Part shown: positions 38,655-44,687 of the stretch, one piece after another
How positions within the stretch are numbered: position 1 is the stretch's first letter
Layout: each line of letters begins with the position of its first letter
NCBI GenBank assembly: GCA_903879705.1
Contig: CAIRMO010000090.1
Location: 1-44,687, forward strand
Origin: an uncultured Candidatus Competibacteraceae bacterium
GTDB taxonomy: Bacteria > Pseudomonadota > Gammaproteobacteria > Competibacterales > Competibacteraceae
Direction: 5' to 3'
Length of the DNA stretch: 44,687 bases
The notes under the pieces: generated by a model
The model's database searches: none
Told to the model about the DNA's origin: nothing
Seen by the model: only the letters and a program-made list of their open reading frames with translations
Position numbers and translations under genes: made by a program

Positions 38655-38975
38655 TCAGACATCCACGACTTCGTTGTTGGACTTGAAGTAGCGCACTTTG
38701 CAGCCATCTTCCAGCACCCGGATCCCGGTCCGGTCGCCCTTTTTGGTGATCGGGTTGAACAGCATCACGTTGGACACATGAATCGTTGCCTCACGCTCAA
38801 TAATGCCGCCTGAGATGCCTTTAGCGGGATTAGGCTTAGTATGGCGTTTGACCAGATTGACGCCGCCCACGATCAGCCGCTGACCCTCCTCGACCACCCG
38901 CATCACCTTGCCACGTCGGCTCTTGTCTTTGCCAGCGATGACGATGACCTCATCGTCTTTTCGTATTTTACGCAT
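38655..38975 (-). CDS. rplX: 50S ribosomal protein L24
   Basis: This is a 106-residue assembly initiator of the large subunit. The KOW motif is in [20 protein letters not shown], followed by [20 protein letters not shown]. It is preceded by rplN and followed by rplE. Confidence 0.97.
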   Translation of the reverse strand: MRKIRKDDEVIVIAGKDKSRRGKVMRVVEEGQRLIVGGVNLVKRHTKPNPAKGISGGIIEREATIHVSNVMLFNPITKKGDRTGIRVLEDGCKVRYFKSNNEVVDV

Positions 38976-38993
38976 TGCCAGTTTCCTCCCGCC

Positions 38994-39362
38994 TCACAGC
39001 ACTTCCGGGGCCAGGGATATGATTTTCATGAACCGCTCGCTGCGCAGCTCGCGGGTGACCGGCCCAAAGATGCGGGTGCCAATCGGCTCCAGCTTGTTGT
39101 TGAGCAGCACCGCCGCGTTGCCATCAAAGCGGATTAACGATCCGTCCGGACGGCGGACGCCTTTGCGGGTCCGCACCACCACGGCGTTGTAAACCTCGCC
39201 CTTATTGACCTTGCCGCGCGGGATCGCGTCTTTGATGCTGACCTTGATGATGTCGCCAATCTGCGCATAGCGGCGATGGGAGCCGCCGAGCACCTTGATG
39301 CACATCAACCGGCGGGCACCGCTGTTATCGGCGACTTCCAACATCGTTTGCATCTGAATCAT
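38994..39362 (-). CDS. rplN: 50S ribosomal protein L14
   Basis: This 122-residue protein forms part of the intersubunit bridge. It begins [20 protein letters not shown] and has [20 protein letters not shown] and [20 protein letters not shown]. Length matches the family. Confidence 0.98.
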   Translation of the reverse strand: MIQMQTMLEVADNSGARRLMCIKVLGGSHRRYAQIGDIIKVSIKDAIPRGKVNKGEVYNAVVVRTRKGVRRPDGSLIRFDGNAAVLLNNKLEPIGTRIFGPVTRELRSERFMKIISLAPEVL

Positions 39363-39411
39363 GGTTTTACATTCCGTCTACGAATTGGAGAAAGCGCCCG
39401 CCGGGGCGCGG

Positions 39412-39672
39412 CTATTGCGCCCGATCGACCACGCTGACCAACATCCAGGATTTAGTCTTGGACAGAGGCCGACATTGCTGGACGGTGACCAGATCGCCCT
39501 CGCGACACTCATTACTTTCATCGTGGGCGTGTAGTTTGGTCGTCCGGCGAATGTACTTGCCGTAAACCGGGTGCTTGACCAGTCGCTCGATGGCGACAGT
39601 GATGGTCTTGTCCATTTTGTTGCTGGTGACGCGCCCAGTCAGGGTGCGCTCCGCCTGAGTTTCCGTGGTCAT
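39412..39672 (-). CDS. rpsQ: 30S ribosomal protein S17
   Basis: This is an 86-residue primary 16S rRNA-binding protein with an OB fold. It has [38 protein letters not shown] and [18 protein letters not shown]. Its ATG overlaps the rpmC stop by four bases. Confidence 0.96.
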   Translation of the reverse strand: MTTETQAERTLTGRVTSNKMDKTITVAIERLVKHPVYGKYIRRTTKLHAHDESNECREGDLVTVQQCRPLSKTKSWMLVSVVDRAQ

Positions 39673-39866
39673 GCCTGGCTCGCCTTTTCGCTCATCACCA
39701 TCTTGACCCGGGCGATATTGCGCCGTGCCTGCCGGAACAGGTGGGGCTTGGTCGCCTGGCCAGTCGCTTTTTGCATCCGCAGATTGAACTGCTCGCGCAA
39801 CAGCGCCAGCAATTCCTGTTTCAAATCGTCCACGTTTTTTTGCCGTAGTTCGCTCGCATTCATCAC
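39669..39866 (-). CDS. rpmC: 50S ribosomal protein L29
   Basis: This is a 65-residue two-helix protein near the exit tunnel. It has [20 protein letters not shown] and [13 protein letters not shown], then [14 protein letters not shown]. It overlaps both neighbours (rplP and rpsQ) by a few bases, so translation is coupled. Confidence 0.95.
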   Translation of the reverse strand: MMNASELRQKNVDDLKQELLALLREQFNLRMQKATGQATKPHLFRQARRNIARVKMVMSEKASQA

Positions 39867-40276
39867 ATCACCATCCGGGTCACAAAGATCGTCTGCACCG
39901 GCAGCTTGGCCGCCGCCAGCCGAAACGCCTCGCGGGCGACTTCCTCGGATACGCCTTCCACTTCATACAGCACCCGGCCCGGACGGACCGGTGCGACCCA
40001 GTATTCAACATTACCCTTGCCACTGCCCATCCGGACTTCGAGGGGCTTTTTGGTAATGGGCTTGTCCGGGAAAATACGGATCCATACCTTGCCGCCGCGC
40101 TTGATATAGCGATTGATCGCGCGACGGGCGGCTTCGATCTGGCGGGCCGTCAGCATCCCACGGGTGGTACATTTCAGCCCGTACTCACCGAAACTGACCG
40201 AGGCGCCGCTGGTCGCTACGCCCTGGTTGCGCCCTTTGCGCTGTTTGCGAAATTTGGTTCTTTTCGGCTGTAACAT
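39863..40276 (-). CDS. rplP: 50S ribosomal protein L16
   Basis: This 137-residue protein lies close to the A-site tRNA and the peptidyl-transferase centre. It begins [20 protein letters not shown] and has [40 protein letters not shown] and [20 protein letters not shown]. The conserved Arg in RMGSGKG is present. Confidence 0.97.
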   Translation of the reverse strand: MLQPKRTKFRKQRKGRNQGVATSGASVSFGEYGLKCTTRGMLTARQIEAARRAINRYIKRGGKVWIRIFPDKPITKKPLEVRMGSGKGNVEYWVAPVRPGRVLYEVEGVSEEVAREAFRLAAAKLPVQTIFVTRMVM

Positions 40277-40326
40277 GTTCTATCTCATCTGGCAGCAGGC
40301 GAACCCGACCAAGTGGCGTTTCGCGC

Positions 40327-41040
40327 TCATTCACGATCCCGATCCCGTTCGCGATCCCGGCGATCAGCCGGTTTGTCCGGCTTAGCCTCGGCAGGCCGGT
40401 CAAAGCCGAACACTTCGCCCTTGAAAATCCAGACCTTGACCCCGATCACTCCATAAGTAGTGCGGGCTTCGGCCAGACCATAGTCAATATTGGCCCGGAG
40501 GGTATGCAGCGGCACCCGTCCTTCACGAGTCCACTCGCTGCGGGCGATTTCGGCACCGTTCAAACGTCCGGCCACCTGAATCTTGATTCCCAGCGCCCCC
40601 AGTCGCATGGCATTAGCTACCGAGCGTTTCATCGCCCGGCGGAACATGATTCGTCGCTCCAGCTGCTGGGCTACGCCCTCGGCGACCAGTTGCGCATCCA
40701 GTTCCGGCTTACGGATTTCCTCAATATTGATCTGGAGATCCTTGACCTCCAACCCCATCATTTTGGCAACTGCCTTCCGCAAAGCCTCAATGTCTTCGCC
40801 TTTCTTGCCAATTACGACCCCGGGCCGGGCGGTGTGAATGGTGACGCGAGCCAACCGTGCCGGCCGCTCGATCTGAATTCGGCTCACCGAGGCCGTGGAC
40901 AGCTTCTTCTTTAGAAACTGCCGCACTTTCAGGTCGGTTTCCAGCAAGTCAGGAAAATTCTTGCTGCTGGCGTACCACTTGGATGTCCAGTCGGAGGAGA
41001 TACCGAGCCGAATTCCGGTGGGATTGACTTTCTGACCCAT
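40327..41040 (-). CDS. rpsC: 30S ribosomal protein S3
   Basis: This 237-residue protein is at the mRNA entry site. It begins [20 protein letters not shown]. The KH domain includes [20 protein letters not shown], and the C-terminal domain has [17 protein letters not shown]. It ends with a charged tail of [10 protein letters not shown] that is variable in the family. A 50-base gap separates it from rplP. Confidence 0.97.
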   Translation of the reverse strand: MGQKVNPTGIRLGISSDWTSKWYASSKNFPDLLETDLKVRQFLKKKLSTASVSRIQIERPARLARVTIHTARPGVVIGKKGEDIEALRKAVAKMMGLEVKDLQINIEEIRKPELDAQLVAEGVAQQLERRIMFRRAMKRSVANAMRLGALGIKIQVAGRLNGAEIARSEWTREGRVPLHTLRANIDYGLAEARTTYGVIGVKVWIFKGEVFGFDRPAEAKPDKPADRRDRERDRDRE

Positions 41041-41058
41041 GTCGTTTTCTCGCTCCTG

Positions 41059-41388
41059 TTACTCGGCGACGGTCACAGTGATATGGCTGGTGCGCTTGAC
41101 GATCCGGTTGCCACGACCCTTGGCGCGAGCATGCATCCGCTTCAGCAGCGGGCCGCAATCCACGCAAATGGCAGCAACTTTCAACTCATCAATATCTGCG
41201 CCTTCGTTGTTTTCAGCATTGGCGATGGCCGATTCCAGCACCTTCTTGATCAGCGAAGCGGCTTTTTTGTCGCTGAACGTCAGAATCTGCAAGGCCCGCT
41301 CGATCGGCAGATTACGGACCTGATCGGCCACCAGCCGGGCTTTCTGCGGCGAGATGCGGGCATGTCTCAAAATAGCAACGGCTTGCAT
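41059..41388 (-). CDS. rplV: 50S ribosomal protein L22
   Basis: This 109-residue protein lines the exit tunnel. It has [38 protein letters not shown] and the loop [20 protein letters not shown] near the tunnel constriction. Length is normal. Confidence 0.97.
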   Translation of the reverse strand: MQAVAILRHARISPQKARLVADQVRNLPIERALQILTFSDKKAASLIKKVLESAIANAENNEGADIDELKVAAICVDCGPLLKRMHARAKGRGNRIVKRTSHITVTVAE

Positions 41389-41400
41389 CGGATCGTTTTC

Positions 41401-41673
41401 CTATTTGGACTTCTTGTCCGCCGCATGTCCGCGATAAGTGCGGGTTGCAGCGAACTCGCCCAGTTTGTGGCCGATCATGTTTTCAGTCACCAGAATCGGC
41501 ACATGCTGGCGGCCATTGTGGACCGCGATGGTCAACCCGATCATTTCGGGCAGAATCATCGACCGCCGCGACCACGTTTTTATAGGACGCTTGGCGTGAG
41601 TGGCGATCGCCTGCTCCACCTTCTTGATCAGGTGAAGATCGACGAACGGGCCTTTTTTAATCGAACGTGGCAC
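41401..41673 (-). CDS. rpsS: 30S ribosomal protein S19
   Basis: This 90-residue head protein of the small subunit begins [20 protein letters not shown]. It has [30 protein letters not shown] and [20 protein letters not shown]. Length is normal. Confidence 0.97.
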   Translation of the reverse strand: MPRSIKKGPFVDLHLIKKVEQAIATHAKRPIKTWSRRSMILPEMIGLTIAVHNGRQHVPILVTENMIGHKLGEFAATRTYRGHAADKKSK

Positions 41674-41697
41674 CTTGGGTGTCCTCCGGGTTCAGCC

Positions 41698-42525
41698 TTA
41701 TTTCTTGTTGCGCCGGCGCACGATCAACTTATCGGTGCGCTTGTTCGAGCGGGTCTTGTAGCCCTTGGTTGGCGTTCCCCATGGCGAAACCGGATGGCGT
41801 CCACCGGAGGTGCGGCCTTCACCGCCGCCGTGCGGGTGATCAACCGGATTCATGGCAACGCCGCGCACCGTCGGGCGAACGCCGCGCCACCGTTTAGCCC
41901 CGGCCTTGCCGAGTGAGCGCAGGTTGTGTTCCTCGTTGCCCACTTCGCCGATGGTGGCCTTGCAATCAGCATGAACCTTGCGAATTTCGCCAGAGCGCAG
42001 CCGCAGGGTCGCGTAGTTGCCATCACGAGCGATCAATTGTGCTGAAACACCGGCGCTGCGAGCCAGTTGCGCTCCTTTGCCAGGCCGCAGCTCAATGCAA
42101 TGGAGCTGACTGCCGATGGGCGCGTTCCGCAGTGGCAACGCATTGCCCGGCTTGATCGGTGCGGCCGGTCCGGACATCAGGCTAGCGCCGGTACCGACGC
42201 CGCGCGGGGCGATAATGTAGCGGCGTTCGCCATCGGCGTACAGCAGCAAGGCGATATGAGCGCTACGGTTGGGATCGTATTCCAGACGCTCAACCGTGGC
42301 TGGAATATTGTCCTTGTCGCGTTTGAAGTCGACAATCCGGTAATGCTGTTTGTGGCCGCCGCCCTGATGCCGTGTGGTAATCCGGCCCATATTGTTGCGA
42401 CCGCCAGTGCGGCTCTGTTTTTCAGTCAACGGCGCATAGGGGCGGCCCTTATGGAGTTCCGGGCTAACCACCTTGACAACGAACCGCCGACCGGGCGATG
42501 TAGGTTTGGTCTTGACGATGGACAT
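41698..42525 (-). CDS. rplB: 50S ribosomal protein L2
   Basis: L2 is essential for peptidyl-transferase activity and subunit association. The 275 residues include [40 protein letters not shown], the conserved [20 protein letters not shown] and the basic C-terminal tail. Confidence 0.98.
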   Translation of the reverse strand: MSIVKTKPTSPGRRFVVKVVSPELHKGRPYAPLTEKQSRTGGRNNMGRITTRHQGGGHKQHYRIVDFKRDKDNIPATVERLEYDPNRSAHIALLLYADGERRYIIAPRGVGTGASLMSGPAAPIKPGNALPLRNAPIGSQLHCIELRPGKGAQLARSAGVSAQLIARDGNYATLRLRSGEIRKVHADCKATIGEVGNEEHNLRSLGKAGAKRWRGVRPTVRGVAMNPVDHPHGGGEGRTSGGRHPVSPWGTPTKGYKTRSNKRTDKLIVRRRNKK

Positions 42526-42568
42526 GGAAATTTACCTTATCCTGGGTATCGGAGCTGTCGACGCCGGT

Positions 42569-42874
42569 TCACTCGGCCACCATGAAATCAATCTCATGAC
42601 CGGCTTCCAGCGAAACATAGGCTTTCTTCCAGTCTGAACGCCGGCCCTGGATCGCCCCGAACCGCTTGCGCTTGCCCTTGACGTTGACCACGGTGACGCC
42701 CTTGACCTTGACCTTGAACAGCAACTCGACAGCGTTCTTGATTTCGGTCTTGGCCGCATCACGGGCGACCTTGAAAACGATCTGGTTATACTTTTCAGCG
42801 ACCCGGGTGGCTTTCTCGGAAACGTGGGGGGCCAGCAGGATTTTCAGCAATCGTTCTTCGTTCACGCCAGCCAC
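42569..42874 (-). CDS. rplW: 50S ribosomal protein L23
   Basis: This 101-residue protein at the tunnel exit is the docking site of trigger factor and SRP. It has [40 protein letters not shown] and [20 protein letters not shown]. Its start overlaps the rplD 3' end by 13 bases, so they are translationally coupled. Confidence 0.96.
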   Translation of the reverse strand: MAGVNEERLLKILLAPHVSEKATRVAEKYNQIVFKVARDAAKTEIKNAVELLFKVKVKGVTVVNVKGKRKRFGAIQGRRSDWKKAYVSLEAGHEIDFMVAE

Positions 42875-43488
42875 TCCCCGACGCGCTGTAGAGCGCCCGC
42901 AGTTATCACCACCGTATCCGCGCCGACCAGACTGACCGGGTCCAGCGCAGCGACATCGCTCAAGGCTATGTTGCCCAAGTTGCGAGCCGACAGATACAGA
43001 TTGAGATCAATCTCCTCGCTGACCAGCAATACCCGCCGCTGGCCAGCCAGACCGAACACCGTCAGTTGGGCGATCATCTGTTTGGTCTTGATTTCGGGCA
43101 GATCGAGCGCCTCGACCACCAGCAGCCGATCTTGGCGCAGCAACTCGGAAAAAATCGAGCGGATGGCGGCGCGGTACATCTTTTTATTGACTTTTTGCGA
43201 GTGATCCTGCGGCTTTGCCGCGAAGGTCACACCACCGCCCCGCCAGATCGGGCCACGGCTGCTGCCGGCGCGGGCGCGACCAGTACCTTTCTGCCGCCAC
43301 GGCTTGGCTCCGCCGCCGCGCACTTCGGCACGAGTCTTCTGGGCGCGGGTGCCAGCGCGGCCACCAGCCTGATACGCCACGACGATCTGATGCACCAATG
43401 GCTCATTGAACGGCCGGGTGAAAATTTCATCGGCAACCATAAGCTGACTGATTACCGCGCCGCTGGCATTTTTAACTTGCAGTTCCAT
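42862..43488 (-). CDS. rplD: 50S ribosomal protein L4
   Basis: L4 lines the exit tunnel and in E. coli represses its own S10 operon. The 208 residues include the tunnel loop [32 protein letters not shown] and the C-terminal [16 protein letters not shown]. It overlaps rplW. Length is normal. Confidence 0.96.
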   Translation of the reverse strand: MELQVKNASGAVISQLMVADEIFTRPFNEPLVHQIVVAYQAGGRAGTRAQKTRAEVRGGGAKPWRQKGTGRARAGSSRGPIWRGGGVTFAAKPQDHSQKVNKKMYRAAIRSIFSELLRQDRLLVVEALDLPEIKTKQMIAQLTVFGLAGQRRVLLVSEEIDLNLYLSARNLGNIALSDVAALDPVSLVGADTVVITAGALQRVGEWLA

Positions 43489-43498
43489 ATCCGCTTCC

Positions 43499-44143
43499 TT
43501 ACCTGCGTACTTTGACGGCGGGTCGAATCATCACGTCGCCACCCTTGGCACCCGGCACTGACCCCTTGATCGCGAGCAGATTGCGCTCGACGTCAACCCG
43601 GATGACTTCCAGATTCTGGGTGCTGCGCTGCACTGCGCCGAGGTGACCGCACATTTTCTTGCCCTTGAATACCCGACCCGGACTCTGGTTCTGGCCGATA
43701 GAACCCGGGGCGCGATGGGACAATGAGTTGCCGTGAGTGGCGCGCTGGCTGCGAAAATGGTAGCGCTTGATCACGCCGGCAAAGCCTTTACCGATACTGA
43801 TGCCGGTCACGTCGACCTTCTGGCCAACATGAAATACGTCTGCTTTCAGTTCAGCGCCGACATCAATTTCAGCGCCTTCGCTTTCTGCCAGACGGAATTC
43901 CCACAGCCCGCGACCGGGTTCAACCCCGGCCTTAGCGAAATGCCCAGCCATCGGCCTGGTGACCCGACTGGCGCGGCGTTGACCCACCGTGACCTGCAGA
44001 GCGCGGTAGCCGTCGATTGCTTCGGTCTTAATCTGGGTCACCCGGTTCGGCTCGACTTCGATCAGAGTCACGGGAATTGAAACACCGTCTTCAGTGAAGA
44101 CCCGCGTCATACCAGCCTTGCGGCCGATCAGTCCGATTGCCAT
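43499..44143 (-). CDS. rplC: 50S ribosomal protein L3
   Basis: L3 is an early-assembling protein close to the peptidyl-transferase centre. The 214 residues begin [20 protein letters not shown] and contain [33 protein letters not shown] and [14 protein letters not shown]. The Gln in GQNQ is the site methylated by PrmB in E. coli. Confidence 0.97.
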   Translation of the reverse strand: MAIGLIGRKAGMTRVFTEDGVSIPVTLIEVEPNRVTQIKTEAIDGYRALQVTVGQRRASRVTRPMAGHFAKAGVEPGRGLWEFRLAESEGAEIDVGAELKADVFHVGQKVDVTGISIGKGFAGVIKRYHFRSQRATHGNSLSHRAPGSIGQNQSPGRVFKGKKMCGHLGAVQRSTQNLEVIRVDVERNLLAIKGSVPGAKGGDVMIRPAVKVRR

Positions 44144-44178
44144 TTTAGGAACCTCTTTTCTTTATAAATGTGTTTCCG

Positions 44179-44214
44179 GGCCGGAGGAGGGGAAGGCAGC
44201 CCCTCATGGCCGGG
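44179..44214. promoter_or_regulatory. Hairpin between rpsJ and rplC
   Basis: GAGGGG (44187-44192) and CCCCTC (44200-44205) pair around a seven-base loop, with flanking GGCC sequences that extend it. It lies in the 79-base gap after the rpsJ stop and before rplC. It may attenuate or tune expression, but it is not the E. coli-type leader, which precedes rpsJ. Confidence 0.35.
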
Positions 44215-44222
44215 GTTGGGCA

Positions 44223-44534
44223 CTAGTTCAGCTTGATCTGCACATCGACGCCAGCGGCAAGATCAAGCCTCATCAGAGCATCAACCGTTTTATCGGTCGG
44301 GTCCACAATATCCATCAACCGCTTGTGGGTGCGTAACTCGTACTGGTCGCGGGCGTCCTTATTGACGTGCGGCGAAATCAGCACGGTGAAACGCTCTATC
44401 TTGGTGGGCAGCGGAATTGGGCCGCGAACCTGAGCGCCGGTGCGCTTGGCGGTTTCGACAATTTCTCTCGCCGACTGGTCAATCAGCCTGTGATCAAAGG
44501 CTTTGAGACGAATACGGATTCGTTGGCTGGCCAT
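44223..44534 (-). CDS. rpsJ: 30S ribosomal protein S10
   Basis: S10 is in the 30S head and, as NusE, also takes part in antitermination. The 103 residues begin [20 protein letters not shown] and have [39 protein letters not shown] and [20 protein letters not shown]. The ATG at 44534 lies five bases after the tuf stop; an upstream GTG at 44543 would overlap tuf. Confidence 0.97.
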   Translation of the reverse strand: MASQRIRIRLKAFDHRLIDQSAREIVETAKRTGAQVRGPIPLPTKIERFTVLISPHVNKDARDQYELRTHKRLMDIVDPTDKTVDALMRLDLAAGVDVQIKLN

Positions 44535-44539
44535 GGTAC

Positions 44540-44687
44540 TCACTCAATGATCTTGGCGACGACGCCGGCGCCGACTGTCCGTCCGCCTTCGCGGATGGCA
44601 AAGCGTAACCCGTCATCCATCGCAATCGGGGCAATCAGGTTGATCACCAGTCGCACATTGTCGCCCGGCATCACCATTTCCACCCCT
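44540..44687 (-). CDS. tuf: Elongation factor Tu, C-terminal part (runs off the window)
   Basis: The last 48 codons are visible. They encode [20 protein letters not shown] then [20 protein letters not shown] and VVAKIIE before a TGA. This is the C-terminal beta-barrel of EF-Tu, which carries aminoacyl-tRNA to the ribosome. The gene continues past 44687. Its position directly before rpsJ is the usual one. Confidence 0.96.
   Translation of the reverse strand, partial: GVEMVMPGDNVRLVINLIAPIAMDDGLRFAIREGGRTVGAGVVAKIIE

Overview
The window is typical bacterial chromosome, GC-rich, and most likely from a gammaproteobacterium. The best support is the complete S10-spc-alpha ribosomal block in gammaproteobacterial order, with zapE, yrfG, ygiQ, hemH, yihY and a metK-ahcY-metF cluster carrying an SAH riboswitch. 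The split class II ribonucleotide reductase (separate large subunit and TSCPD/Cys-rich subunit) resembles the arrangement in Pseudomonas. I lean towards a free-living or wastewater-type gammaproteobacterium such as the Competibacter group, but the sequence alone does not prove a genus.

Layout. 1-6.3 kb (mostly minus): a truncated SBBP-type exported protein, zapE, cysQ, then divergent yrfG and minus-strand ygiQ. Two copies of a 113-bp element with terminal inverted repeats bracket cysQ. 6.3-8.8 kb: hemH and yihY, convergent and overlapping, bracketed by two inverted copies of a second dispersed repeat. 8.9-13.9 kb (plus): a DUF3336/patatin phospholipase and a 1106-residue PAS/GAF diguanylate cyclase. 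14.0-18.2 kb (minus): a 1415-residue TIR-CHAT-STAND-TPR protein, the best candidate for an under-described system. 18.3-18.8 kb: an Hsp20 chaperone behind a clear sigma-32 promoter. 19.1-19.6 kb: an HExxH protein of unknown function. 19.8-23.4 kb (plus): metK, SAH riboswitch, ahcY, metF, ending in a strong bidirectional hairpin. 23.5-24.7 kb (minus): two overlapping lipoprotein genes, one FlgO-like. 25.1-29.0 kb (plus): nrdJa, nrdJb and a quinone oxidoreductase-like gene. 29.3-30.5 kb: a small ORF and an unknown 320-residue protein. 30.5-44.7 kb (minus): terminator, rplQ, rpoA, rpsD, rpsK, rpsM, rpmJ, secY, rplO and so on back to rpsJ and the 3' end of tuf, which runs off the window.

Functional links. 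metK makes S-adenosylmethionine, ahcY removes the S-adenosylhomocysteine left after methylation, and metF supplies methyl-tetrahydrofolate to remake methionine; the riboswitch ties ahcY (and probably metF) to SAH level. nrdJa and nrdJb together form one B12-dependent ribonucleotide reductase. The ribosomal block is one closely packed transcription unit, or several overlapping ones, with secY and rpoA embedded as usual.

The TIR-CHAT-STAND-TPR gene combines a TIR domain that keeps its conserved Trp and Glu, a CHAT fold in which the catalytic His and Cys positions appear substituted, an intact Walker A/B ATPase and TPR repeats. That is the make-up of a single-protein signal-activated conflict or defence switch, in which TIR would be the effector and CHAT a dead scaffold. 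This is an inference from motifs.
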